Shown here: in pieces, positions 45,877 to 53,791 of the stretch
Layout of the letters: each line of letters starts with the position of its first letter
Position numbering within the stretch: position 1 is the first letter of the stretch
From: Flavobacteriales bacterium ALC-1
GTDB lineage: Bacteria; Bacteroidota; Bacteroidia; Flavobacteriales; Flavobacteriaceae
Assembly: GCA_000171875.1 (NCBI GenBank)
Contig: ABHI01000008.1
Location: 1-54,455 of the forward strand
Direction of reading: 5' to 3'
DNA length: 54,455 bases
Program-made: the position numbers and the translations under genes
Notes under the pieces: model-generated
What the model was told of the DNA's origin: nothing
The model's input: only the letters and a program-made list of their open reading frames with translations
Databases searched by the model: none

Positions 45877-46887
45877 ATGTACAATTCAAAAATAATAGGC
45901 TTAGGAAAGTATGTGCCAGATAATGTAGTTACTAATGACGATTTGTCTAAAATGATGGATACGAATGATGAATGGATACAAGAACGTACAGGTATTAAAG
46001 AACGACGTTGGGTAGAAAAGGGGAGTGGAGACACAACGGCTACTATGGGAGTAAAAGCTTCTAAAATAGCGATTGAACGTGCTGGTATAGATAAAGATGA
46101 TATCGATTTTATAATCTTTGCGACACTAAGTCCAGATATGTATTTTCCAGGTCCAGGAGTGCAAGTGCAACATGCTTTAGATATAAAAACTGTTGGTGCT
46201 CTAGATGTACGTAATCAGTGCTCTGGTTTTGTATATGCTGTGTCAGTGGCAGACAATTTTATTAAAACAGGGATGTATAAAAACATTTTGGTTATTGGTA
46301 GTGAATTACATTCTTTTGGTTTAGATAAAACGACTCGTGGAAGAGGTGTTTCTGTAATTTTTGGGGATGGAGCAGGAGCAGCAATTTTAACACGAGAAGA
46401 AGATACGTCTAAAGGGGTTTTGTCAACGCATTTACACTCACAAGGGGAGCATGCAGAAGAATTAGTGTTGATTGCACCAGGAATGGGACAGCGCTGGGTA
46501 AATGACATTATAGAAGATAACGACCCGAATGATGAAAGCTACTATCCGCATATGAACGGCCAGTTTGTATTTAAAAATGCTGTTGTGCGTTTTAGTGAAG
46601 TGATTATGGAAGGTCTAATGAAAAACCAACTACAGGTTGATGATATTGATATGTTGATTCCTCACCAAGCAAATTTACGTATCGCACAGTTTATACAACG
46701 TAAGTTTAAGCTTAATGACGACCAGGTTTTTAATAATATACAGAAATACGGAAATACCACAGCTGCCTCAATTCCAATTGCTTTAACTGAAGCATGGGAA
46801 GAAGGTAAAATAAAAGAAGGAGATACTGTTGTCTTAGCTGCCTTTGGTAGTGGCTTTACTTGGGGAAGTTGTGTTATTAAGTGGTAA
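45877..46887 (+). CDS. fabH: 3-oxoacyl-ACP synthase III-type ketosynthase
   Basis: 336 residues from ATG 45877 (MYNSKIIGLGKYVP, the usual family start); ATG 45853 would add eight unusual residues and lies in the inverted repeat. Catalytic Cys115 in RNQCSGFVYA, His in LIPHQANLRIAQ, Asn in YGNTTAAS, and WIQERTGIKERR for the CoA/ACP side. FabH condenses acetyl-CoA with malonyl-ACP to start fatty-acid synthesis. The gene stands alone, without plsX or rpmF, so it may be a paralogue with another starter. The gene-cassette array begins 153 bp after it. Confidence 0.88.
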   Translation: MYNSKIIGLGKYVPDNVVTNDDLSKMMDTNDEWIQERTGIKERRWVEKGSGDTTATMGVKASKIAIERAGIDKDDIDFIIFATLSPDMYFPGPGVQVQHALDIKTVGALDVRNQCSGFVYAVSVADNFIKTGMYKNILVIGSELHSFGLDKTTRGRGVSVIFGDGAGAAILTREEDTSKGVLSTHLHSQGEHAEELVLIAPGMGQRWVNDIIEDNDPNDESYYPHMNGQFVFKNAVVRFSEVIMEGLMKNQLQVDDIDMLIPHQANLRIAQFIQRKFKLNDDQVFNNIQKYGNTTAASIPIALTEAWEEGKIKEGDTVVLAAFGSGFTWGSCVIKW

Positions 46888-46891
46888 TCGT

Positions 46892-46917
46892 GTACAAATG
46901 CTTATAAACGTTTGTAC
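46892..46917 (+). terminator. Hairpin after fabH without a T-run
   Basis: GTACAAA and TTTGTAC form a 7-bp stem over a 12-base loop; an overlapping alternative pairs TGCTTA with TAAGCA. No T-run follows, so termination here is uncertain. Confidence 0.35.
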
Positions 46918-46948
46918 TTATTTGTAAGCAATTAAAACCGCTTAATCT

Positions 46949-47046
46949 TATACTATTGTTAGATATTTAAAGAGATTAAAGATTTATTATCTTAGTGCTC
47001 ATATAAAAGATATATATAACATATGTTATATATACTATTGTTAGCT
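46949..47046 (+). other. attI-like landing site candidate at the array's left edge
   Basis: The 14-mer TATACTATTGTTAG occurs at 46949 and again at 47031-47044; the second copy spans the first cassette junction (G47040/TT). Between them lies a perfect 24-bp AT-rich palindrome (47011-47034) centred on ACATATGT. The ATACAC arm of the seven dyads is missing here, so only half of a recombination site is present. Direct repeats beside a GTT core are reminiscent of attI, but this is inference. Confidence 0.45.
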
Positions 47047-47079
47047 GTAACTCAAAAACAGCCGAACACATTTAAACAG

Positions 47080-48129
47080 ATGACAATAAAAATATACATA
47101 CTACTATTTTTTAACGCATTGATTTTATTGACATCTTGTAATGGACAGACCTCAAATAAACAAGTTAAGACTGAAAATATTATTAATGGAAATAATGTGT
47201 CAGTACTTGGTAATAGCGTAATGGTAATCTTTCAAGACAGCAATAAAGATTATTGGTTTGGCAGTTGGAAAACAGGAGTATATAAATACGATGGAAAAAC
47301 AATCGTTAATTACACAACAGAACACGGTTTGCTAAACAACAGGATTGATGAAATAAAAGAAGATAAATTTGGTAACATTTATTTTTCCAGCGCCAACGCA
47401 ACTTCGGAAATATCAAAGTTTAACGGAAAGACATTCGAAACATTGAAAGCAATGCCAAGTGAAAATTGGAAGCTTGAACCCACAGATCTGTGGTTTAAAT
47501 ACTCTTATGGAAATACAGGTAAAGTATATCGTTATGATGGTAGTACTTTATTTGAATTGCAGTTGCCAAATCCGCCAAACCTCTCAAACCCTTTTGCTGT
47601 TTACAGTATTTACAAAGACAAAGAAGAGAATATTTGGTTTGGAACCAACCCTGTAGGAGTCTGCCGATATGATGGAAAATTATTTGAATGGATTACTGAA
47701 GAAGATGTGACAGAATTCCGCAACGAAGGTGCAAACGGAGTGCGTTCAATTACGGAAGATAAAAATGGCGACTTTTGGTTCAATACAGAATATCGTTATA
47801 GTGTTTACGACAATGCGACATTGAATAGTAATAAATTATACACAAGATACGAAAGCATAGGTGGTTTAGACGGGGAAAAGGATAGCAATTTGGATGAGTA
47901 TCTATCAAGTGCAATAGACGATAATGGTAATTTATGGTTTGTAACCTATCTTGATGGTGTTTGGAAATATGATGGAACGAGAATCACACATTATCCAATT
48001 CAAGAAAAATCCAAACAGATTGCTTTGTTCAGCATTTACAAAGACAATAATGGAAAGCTTTGGATTGGGACTCACGAAAACGGGGCATACAAATTCAATG
48101 GTGAAACATTTGAGAAATTTAATAAATAA
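47080..48129 (+). CDS. Cassette 1: two-component-regulator-propeller-like lipoprotein
   Basis: 349 residues from ATG 47080, which gives the lipoprotein signal IYILLFFNALILLTSC. The frame's upstream ATG (47023) lies left of the cassette junction in the palindrome and is unlikely. Repeats such as DYWFGSWKTGVYKYDGK, NIWFGTNPVGVCRYDGK and KLWIGTHENGAYKFNG are Reg_prop beta-propeller blades (about five to seven). Stand-alone propeller, no kinase domain. Predicted envelope ligand-binding or structural role. Confidence 0.82.
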   Translation: MTIKIYILLFFNALILLTSCNGQTSNKQVKTENIINGNNVSVLGNSVMVIFQDSNKDYWFGSWKTGVYKYDGKTIVNYTTEHGLLNNRIDEIKEDKFGNIYFSSANATSEISKFNGKTFETLKAMPSENWKLEPTDLWFKYSYGNTGKVYRYDGSTLFELQLPNPPNLSNPFAVYSIYKDKEENIWFGTNPVGVCRYDGKLFEWITEEDVTEFRNEGANGVRSITEDKNGDFWFNTEYRYSVYDNATLNSNKLYTRYESIGGLDGEKDSNLDEYLSSAIDDNGNLWFVTYLDGVWKYDGTRITHYPIQEKSKQIALFSIYKDNNGKLWIGTHENGAYKFNGETFEKFNK

Positions 48130-48144
48130 CGAATAAAAAAGAGC

Positions 48145-48281
48145 TACAGCTAACAATGGCTATAAGTAATTGCTTGTTCTCGCCTACTTCTGAAAATCCG
48201 CGAGGATTTTCAGTTTGGTGTGTACTTGAAAAGTTAAGTGTTAAACCACGCAACTACTCATAGCCGAGACCGTTAGCACAC
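48145..48281 (+). repeat. attC-like site 1
   Basis: Left core TACAGCTAAC (48145-48154) matches the reverse complement of the first junction GTTAGCTGTA at 47040. Then AAT, left stem GGCTAT-A-AGTA-A-TTGC from 48158, a central hairpin CTGAAAATCC/GGATTTTCAG, right stem GCAACTACTCATAGCC ending 48265, a 6-base spacer GAGACC and right core GTTAGCACAC (48272-48281). The stem is paired at 14 of 16 positions. Confidence 0.75.
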
Positions 48282-48295
48282 ATTTGAAAAAAACA

Positions 48296-49090
48296 ATGGA
48301 AGTCACAATAAACCACGGAACTTTAGATGATATTGAGTTTCCAGAAATAGTATATAAATACCGAGATTGGAATAATGACTGGAACAAAAAATTTATCACA
48401 GAAAGAGAAGTTTATATGGCTTCACCAAGTCAATTTGAGGATAAGTTGGATTGCAAAATACCTGTCAGTTATGAAATGATGACTGAAAATCAAGCGGAAC
48501 AGTTTTATGACCGCTTATCTCGACTCGCTCAACCGAATTTATCTCGACAACAAAGACGCAAGGAAATCAGAGATAGAATAAATGCTAAAGAATATAAAAA
48601 CGAATTAAAAAACGAACAGTACCAAAAATTCTATTTTGACCAATATTTCCAAAGAATTGGCATATTAAGTTTAACAGCTGAACCTTGTCTGGATGAAATG
48701 TGGAAAAAATATGCGAATGACAATAAAGGCTTTTGTGTTGGATACAATTCAAGAATACTTTTTGAACATTTAGGAGGTGGCGCAAAAGTTGAATATTTTG
48801 ACGAAATACCAATTTTATTGCCTGACCCAATAATGAACCGAGAGGAAATTCGATATAAACAAGTCTATTTTAAGGAAAGAAAATGGGAATTTGAACAAGA
48901 ATATAGAACACAAAAGTTTTGGTTTGATGGTGCGACAATAGATGATAGAAATATTAAAATTCCGAAAGAGGCATTTAATACTGTCATTTTAGGAAAAGAT
49001 ATGACTGAAGAAGATAAATTAGATATTACTAATGCAATCAGGGAAAATATCGGAGAAATAAAAATCATTGAGCATAAAAACGTGTGCTAA
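48296..49090 (+). CDS. Cassette 2: DUF2971 protein
   Basis: 264 residues from ATG 48296 (an in-frame TTG at 48284 adds four). DUF2971 features: VYKYRDWN near the start, VYMASPSQFEDKLDC, ILSLTAEPCLDEMWKKYAND, GFCVGYNS, QVYFKERKWEFEQEYRT. The family is cytosolic, of unknown function, common in mobile and defence-associated DNA. Its stop codon TAA (49088-49090) is inside the left core GCTAAC of site 2. Confidence 0.85.
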   Translation: MEVTINHGTLDDIEFPEIVYKYRDWNNDWNKKFITEREVYMASPSQFEDKLDCKIPVSYEMMTENQAEQFYDRLSRLAQPNLSRQQRRKEIRDRINAKEYKNELKNEQYQKFYFDQYFQRIGILSLTAEPCLDEMWKKYANDNKGFCVGYNSRILFEHLGGGAKVEYFDEIPILLPDPIMNREEIRYKQVYFKERKWEFEQEYRTQKFWFDGATIDDRNIKIPKEAFNTVILGKDMTEEDKLDITNAIRENIGEIKIIEHKNVC

Positions 49091-49286
49091 CATTGTATAT
49101 AAAAAATAGCGCAAGTCATTGCTAACAATATGGTTTGGGCATTTTTGGAAAGTCGCCAAATTTTTAAATTTGACGATTTCCAATAAAAAAGATAAATAGT
49201 AAAATTTAAAAATTCGGCTTGTGTTTATCCGAAAAGTAACCGCTTATTTTCAGCGCTACTTTTCATATACGGAGCCGTTGCCAACA
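49082..49286 (+). repeat. attC-like site 2 (long form)
   Basis: Left core GTGTGCTAAC (49082-49091) is the exact reverse complement of the previous right core GTTAGCACAC. Spacer ATT, left stem GTATAT-A-AAAA-A-TAGCGC, central arms with GGAAAGTCG...CGATTTCC, right stem GCGCTACTTTTCATATAC ending 49270, spacer GGAGCC, right core GTTGCCAACA (49277-49286). TAGC replaces TTGC in the stem, and the centre is about 70 bp longer than in sites 4-7. Confidence 0.7.
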
Positions 49287-49289
49287 ATT

Positions 49290-49880
49290 ATGACTAACAC
49301 AATTTTTCATAGCCCTATATTTGAATTTAAAGGAATTCCTATACCTGAGTTTGATGTAGAATCTGGAAAACTTATAAGATTATGTTTACCTAATTTTGAT
49401 TCGAAAGGAAATAGTTTAGTGCAAAATTTCAAAAATGAATTATTAAATCACTTTGAGATAACAATTCCTAAAATAAAATGGTCAAGAGAATATTCTGGAA
49501 GTCTATTTCAGAGGTTAATGAAATCAATAACTGTTGAAGGTTACATAATTAAAGAACTAAAAGCAAACAGAAGTAAAGCAAAAAAAATAGCTGACTTTCT
49601 AGAGTTGGATTCTAAGGAAAAAGTAAATAAAATAACAATCGGAAAAAGAAAGGCATTAGCTATCAAATGTGACTTTGAAAAGTATGATATTCTGATATTT
49701 GATTATTACGGAGTAAGCGCCAACGAAATTAAATATTTGGAACGAATTGTAGATACTGAAATAGAAAAAGGAAAGTGTGGAATAGTAATAGACCGTCTGG
49801 AATTTAATCAAAATGCTGAACTTAATAAGAGTATTGAACAAATAAAAGTAACTGTTGGCAACACGGTGTATAAAACATAG
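49290..49880 (+). CDS. Cassette 3: ABC-ATPase-like protein with degenerate nucleotide motifs
   Basis: 196 residues from ATG 49290, just after the junction; the frame's earlier start (49221) is inside site 2. The layout resembles an ABC ATPase: FDVESGKLIRLCLPNFDSKG aligns with the strand and P-loop region but lacks GxGK[ST]; ITIGKRKALAIK (116-127) takes the place of the signature; DILIFDYYG (133-141) that of Walker B, with Tyr for the catalytic Glu. It is thus a possible catalytically dead ABC-like protein. The last codons (VGNTVYKT) and stop lie within site 3. Confidence 0.65.
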   Translation: MTNTIFHSPIFEFKGIPIPEFDVESGKLIRLCLPNFDSKGNSLVQNFKNELLNHFEITIPKIKWSREYSGSLFQRLMKSITVEGYIIKELKANRSKAKKIADFLELDSKEKVNKITIGKRKALAIKCDFEKYDILIFDYYGVSANEIKYLERIVDTEIEKGKCGIVIDRLEFNQNAELNKSIEQIKVTVGNTVYKT

Positions 49881-50054
49881 CTAATTAAGTGCTTAATCGA
49901 AATATTTGTGTTTTATTTGCTAAGACCGCCAAGTTTTTAATTTGGCTTTTAAACTGAGAAGTTAAATCAAAATATAAAAAATTGGCTCTGTGCTAAAATC
50001 AAAATGTAGTGTCTTTTTACACGCTACGTTCCATACACTGAGCCGTTGTGTGTC
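49853..50054 (+). repeat. attC-like site 3 (long form, overlaps a coding end)
   Basis: Left core TGTTGGCAAC (49853-49862) reverse-complements the previous right core GTTGCCAACA. Spacer ACG, left stem GTGTAT-A-AAAC-A-TAGC from 49866, central arms GCCAA/TTGGC, right stem GCTACGTTCCATACAC ending 50038, spacer TGAGCC, right core GTTGTGTGTC (50045-50054). Ten amino acids and the stop of cassette 3 are encoded by the left arm. Confidence 0.7.
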
Positions 50055-50068
50055 ATTTACCAGACCTT

Positions 50069-50752
50069 ATGAAAAAAATAATTTGCATCTTATTATTAAT
50101 TGTTACTGTTTCATGTTTGAATAAAAATGAATCAAAATCGGATGTTGCTTCAAATTATATAGATAAAAATGGATTAAACATTGATTCAAAGCTTCTTTCT
50201 GACATAAAGAACGATATCAAAAAAGAGCCTATTAAATTAAATAGAGAAGTCTGGAATTATGATAAAGAAGGAAATGAAGAACACTATTTTTTGAATAAAG
50301 GTTTAACCTTCAAATTTGTGAATGAACAAAAGGCACATTCAATTTTCAATAAATATCATGATAAAGTTGTCAAAGGAGATAATTACATATTTCTAACTAA
50401 TATGGATTTTGACGAATCGTATAATACTTACTATGACATCATAATAATCAATGGCTCAGATCCTTTAAAGTTAATTGAACGAATAGGAACAAATGGAGTG
50501 AATTATGACGTTTATAATCCTGATATTATTAAAAAACTAAAAGAATGGAATGAGCAAGTGAATTTTAAATTTGTTGTTATCGATGTTTCAAGAATTCATG
50601 CTTATATGAATAGTCTTCCGAATGATCTTAAGAAGTTTTCTTCAGAAGTTTATGAGTTTTGTCCAGATGTAATTGACCAAGGATATAGTTCAATGGAAGA
50701 GATGATTTCGGATTATAAAGAAAATAAATACTTCTGGTTGTGGTGGGATTAA
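50069..50752 (+). CDS. Cassette 4: DUF4253 lipoprotein
   Basis: 227 residues from ATG 50069 (the ATG at 50048 would put seven residues before the signal). Lipobox IVTVSC. The C-terminal 110 residues fit DUF4253: NTYYDIIIINGSDP, LKEWNEQVNFKFVVIDVSR, LPNDLKKFSSEVYEFCPDVI and the ending YFWLWWD. DUF4253 is usually a cytosolic domain of unknown function, so the lipoprotein signal is unusual. Confidence 0.85.
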   Translation: MKKIICILLLIVTVSCLNKNESKSDVASNYIDKNGLNIDSKLLSDIKNDIKKEPIKLNREVWNYDKEGNEEHYFLNKGLTFKFVNEQKAHSIFNKYHDKVVKGDNYIFLTNMDFDESYNTYYDIIIINGSDPLKLIERIGTNGVNYDVYNPDIIKKLKEWNEQVNFKFVVIDVSRIHAYMNSLPNDLKKFSSEVYEFCPDVIDQGYSSMEEMISDYKENKYFWLWWD

Positions 50753-50759
50753 AAAACGA

Positions 50760-50894
50760 ACACACAACAACGTGTATAGTCAATTGCTAGTTTGTGTGTA
50801 CTCGGAAAATCCTACGGATTTTCCTCTGGTTCGTTTTCTTTTGTTAACTTAGTTCTCGCCACCGCAACAAGCCATACACGAACACGTTGTAAAC
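50760..50894 (+). repeat. attC-like site 4
   Basis: Left core ACACACAAC (50760-50768) reverse-complements GTTGTGTGT at 50045. Spacer AAC, left stem GTGTAT-A-GTCA-A-TTGC, central hairpin GGAAAATCC-TAC-GGATTTTCC, right stem GCAACAAGCCATACAC ending 50879, spacer GAACAC, right core GTTGTAAAC (50886-50894). Confidence 0.78.
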
Positions 50895-50898
50895 AATT

Positions 50899-51939
50899 AT
50901 GAAACAAACAATCGTACTTCTAATTTGTGTTTTTATTTTTGGGTGTAAATCTGATATAAAACAAAAAGATATTGATTTCGCTGACTTAAATCTTATACTT
51001 CAAACTAACGAAAAAATAGATAGTGTTTGGATAATGGATATTGGTCAACAACGTGAGAATTTAAAGTTGCCCTTTGGAGATACATTAAAAATCAACTTGA
51101 AGGATAGCATTAATGATTTGTATCTTATCAATTTCATAAAAAATGGAAAAATAGTTTCTAGTCCCATGTCCAATCAAATTTGGTTGAAAGGTGAAAAAAT
51201 TATCATTCAAGGGAGAATAGAAAATCAATTATTAATTGATACAGTGATTAATTCTGATATATATTATAATTCCAAACGATTCAGAAAAAACTATAAAGAG
51301 TTATTTAATCAAAAGGCTGATAGCAATAAAATAGATAATTATATTTTAAAATCTATAGAAGAAAATTATGATAGTCCTTTCTCATTACAAGTAGCTGACA
51401 ATTATATTCGTAGAAATATTAACCAAAAAGATAAGCTTAAAAAGCTTAATGAATTAATAAAAAACCAAAACAGCTTAATAAAAAATCATGGTTTTATAAC
51501 TGTTCATAGTGATTTGAAAAAAAAACTTAAAATAAAAAAGATAAATCTATCAGAATACAAGTTATACAATAAAAAAAATCAAATTTCAGAAATCACTGCG
51601 TATGAGAACAAAGTAATACTTTTAGATTTTTGGTTTGTTGAGTGCGCACCTTGTATAAGAGATCATAAAATTATTTCGCAAAGATTAGATTTATTAAATA
51701 ATAAAAATGTCGAATTAATTGGTATTTCAATTGATAAAAGCTATTCTAAATGGCATCAATATCTTGAAAATAAGAACTATAACTGGAGAAATTTCAGAGA
51801 AATTGATACTGTTCAAATGCTTACTAAAGATTTAGGGGTTTCAGATTTTCCTACGTATGTTCTGTTAAATAAAAATGGTGAAATTGAAAAAATTACTAAT
51901 TCATTTGAACAAATAGAAAAACTGATAATTCTAAAATAA
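50899..51939 (+). CDS. Cassette 5: TlpA-like thioredoxin-fold lipoprotein
   Basis: 346 residues. Lipobox FIFGC after a short signal. Residues 220-346 form a TlpA/ResA-type thioredoxin domain: VILLDFWFVECAPCIRDHK with the CAPC redox pair, VELIGISIDKSYSKW and the cis-Pro region VSDFPTYVLLNKNGEI. The first 200 residues are a DUF4369-like beta region plus helices. Probably a periplasmic thiol oxidoreductase. The ATG is 5 bp after the right core of site 4. Confidence 0.88.
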   Translation: MKQTIVLLICVFIFGCKSDIKQKDIDFADLNLILQTNEKIDSVWIMDIGQQRENLKLPFGDTLKINLKDSINDLYLINFIKNGKIVSSPMSNQIWLKGEKIIIQGRIENQLLIDTVINSDIYYNSKRFRKNYKELFNQKADSNKIDNYILKSIEENYDSPFSLQVADNYIRRNINQKDKLKKLNELIKNQNSLIKNHGFITVHSDLKKKLKIKKINLSEYKLYNKKNQISEITAYENKVILLDFWFVECAPCIRDHKIISQRLDLLNNKNVELIGISIDKSYSKWHQYLENKNYNWRNFREIDTVQMLTKDLGVSDFPTYVLLNKNGEIEKITNSFEQIEKLIILK

Positions 51940-51941
51940 CA

Positions 51942-52077
51942 GTTTACAACAACATGTATAGTCAATTGCTAGTCTGTGTGTACTCGGAAAATCCTGCGAA
52001 TTTTCCTCTGGTTCGGTTTCTTTTACTAACTTAACTCTTGCCAACGCAACTAACCATACACGAATACGTTGGCAATA
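51942..52077 (+). repeat. attC-like site 5
   Basis: Left core GTTTACAAC (51942-51950) is the exact reverse complement of GTTGTAAAC at 50886. Spacer AAC, left stem ATGTAT-A-GTCA-A-TTGC, central arms GGAAAAT...ATTTTCC, right stem GCAACTAACCATACAC ending 52061, spacer GAATAC, right core GTTGGCAATA (52068-52077). All four stem mismatches are A-C or C-A on the top strand. Confidence 0.78.
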
Positions 52078-52082
52078 ATTTG

Positions 52083-52829
52083 ATGAAAACCATTTTTAGA
52101 ATAATAATTTTAGTTTCAATTTTACATTCTTGCTCTTCAAATCCTGAAAAAGATAAGCTAATTGGGAATTGGAGTGTTTTGTATGGAATGAATGAATTTG
52201 AATTTTACAAAGACTCACTAATTGTTAATGAATTCGGAATGTCATACATAAACGAATGGAACGTTGACGAATCAAAACTGTATCTTGAAACGATTAAAGG
52301 ACTTGACAGTTTCGGAATAAAAACTAAAGAATTTGATTATAAAATGAGTAAAAATCTCGATACTCTTTTTATTAAAAGAATAACAGACAGCGTTTTTGGA
52401 CCACCAATCTTGAGAATTGAAAACGCATACGATTATTATCTGAAACGATTACAATTGACAATTGATTTGCCTTCTAAATCTAATTTGATTTCAAGTACCG
52501 AAAAAGGAATTGGATTGGACGTTTACGTCGGATTTAGAAATGGAAAATTAATTGCAAAAACTGATAGTGACAAAACTCGTGGACTAGACGAAATTAAATA
52601 TGAGACTTATGCTTTTATAGCTTCGCAAGAAACTAAATTGGATTCAACGAATTTTCAATTCAACTTATTGATTGATAAAAGTATAAATAAACCAAAAACA
52701 GACTCAATTAAAGATATTTTAAAATCAACAGGTTATAGTAGAATATTTAGAGTTTATACTAATGACCAAGTTGACTACGAAAAAACTGATTGGAAAGACG
52801 AACTGAATTGGTATGGAGAATATGAATAA
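52083..52829 (+). CDS. Cassette 6: hypothetical lipoprotein
   Basis: 248 residues from ATG 52083; an in-frame TTG at 52038 lies inside site 5. Lipobox ILHSC. The segment after it (KLIGNWSVLYGMNEFEFYKD) looks like a lipocalin-type beta barrel start. The C-terminal part (KTDSIKDILKSTGYSRIFRV) resembles an ExbD-like alpha/beta unit, but I do not claim homology. Function unknown. Confidence 0.75.
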   Translation: MKTIFRIIILVSILHSCSSNPEKDKLIGNWSVLYGMNEFEFYKDSLIVNEFGMSYINEWNVDESKLYLETIKGLDSFGIKTKEFDYKMSKNLDTLFIKRITDSVFGPPILRIENAYDYYLKRLQLTIDLPSKSNLISSTEKGIGLDVYVGFRNGKLIAKTDSDKTRGLDEIKYETYAFIASQETKLDSTNFQFNLLIDKSINKPKTDSIKDILKSTGYSRIFRVYTNDQVDYEKTDWKDELNWYGEYE

Positions 52830-52834
52830 AAAAC

Positions 52835-52974
52835 TATTGCCAACAACGTGTATATTTAATTGCTAGGTTCTCGCCTACTTGGAAAATTCCTTCGGAATTT
52901 TCTCTGGCTAGTATTTGTTTATTAAATTAGTTGCTTAACCACGCAACTAACCATACACAAACACGTTGCCAGTA
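52835..52974 (+). repeat. attC-like site 6
   Basis: Left core TATTGCCAAC (52835-52844) is the exact reverse complement of GTTGGCAATA at 52068. Spacer AAC, left stem GTGTAT-A-TTTA-A-TTGC, central hairpin GAAAATTCC-TTC-GGAATTTTC, right stem GCAACTAACCATACAC ending 52958, spacer AAACAC, right core GTTGCCAGTA (52965-52974). Confidence 0.78.
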
Positions 52975-52986
52975 ATTTAAGAGACA

Positions 52987-53787
52987 TTGAGAAAACTATT
53001 AATATTCGGAATATTTTTAACCTGTTTGTCTTGTAATTTATCGGACAAAAAATCTCAAAAAGACAAAGAAATGTTTGGACTATTTAAGAAAAAAACTGAA
53101 AAGAAAACCGAAATACTTTCTCACGCTGATTACAATCTGATTTTTGACAATAAAACCGTTGAGGGAATTCCTGTTGAATTACTCGAAATTGGAAATCTAA
53201 AAGTCCCAACTGGAAAAATTGTTGTCTGTGACCCACTCGTTACACCAGATATGAAACCTTTAAAAAGAGAAGTCAAAACTGGCGAATATCCAATAAAAAT
53301 TTACGTAGCTAAAACTGAAAACTCTGGAGATAGATATGCAATTGCCAAATTGGAATTTAATAAAAATAGAGCTGTAAAATGGATTTTAGCTGTTAGAGAT
53401 GGCGAAGATGTGAATGAATTAACTGAAAAAGGAGATTTTTTTGGATTTCCAGTTGACGCTGGACTTGGTGGTTTTTTTGACATAAAAGCAGGAATTGAAT
53501 ATCTGAAATTCCAAGATGACTTTATGAAAGCCAATCCGAATGGAAATATCTATGACGACTTATTTGCTGTGGAATTTAAGAAAAATGCGAAAGACCAAAA
53601 TGACCCAAATGATTATGGAGATTGGATAAACTACAAACTACCTAAATCGGAATTGAATATAACAATGTTCCATTCAGGTTATGGAGACGGAATGTATCCA
53701 GCATTTTGGGGAATTGATGAAAACGGAGAAGTAACTTCATTAGTAATTGACTTTTTCGTATTGCTATTACCAGAAGATGACAAATAA
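52987..53787 (+). CDS. Cassette 7: DUF4241 lipoprotein
   Basis: 266 residues from a TTG start at 52987 (no ATG precedes the signal). Lipobox LTCLSC. DUF4241 features: LKVPTGKIVVCDPLVTPDMK, VKTGEYPIKIYVAKTENS, FPVDAGLGGFFDIKAG, and YPAFWGIDENGEVTSLVIDF. Function of the family is unknown. A lipoprotein signal with a DUF4241 domain is uncommon and parallels cassette 4. Confidence 0.83.
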   Translation: MRKLLIFGIFLTCLSCNLSDKKSQKDKEMFGLFKKKTEKKTEILSHADYNLIFDNKTVEGIPVELLEIGNLKVPTGKIVVCDPLVTPDMKPLKREVKTGEYPIKIYVAKTENSGDRYAIAKLEFNKNRAVKWILAVRDGEDVNELTEKGDFFGFPVDAGLGGFFDIKAGIEYLKFQDDFMKANPNGNIYDDLFAVEFKKNAKDQNDPNDYGDWINYKLPKSELNITMFHSGYGDGMYPAFWGIDENGEVTSLVIDFFVLLLPEDDK

Positions 53788-53791
53788 AAAC

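Noticed and set aside
45768..46034. 88-codon minus-strand ORF over the fabH start
   Set aside because: Antisense to the conserved N-terminus of the ketosynthase; no recognisable product.
47023..47079. Upstream start for cassette 1 (MLYILLLAVTQ...)
   Set aside because: It lies in the palindrome left of the cassette junction and would bury the lipoprotein signal that begins at 47080.
52038..52082. TTG start for cassette 6 inside site 5
   Set aside because: It codes through the right stem of the dyad; ATG 52083 gives a normal lipoprotein signal.
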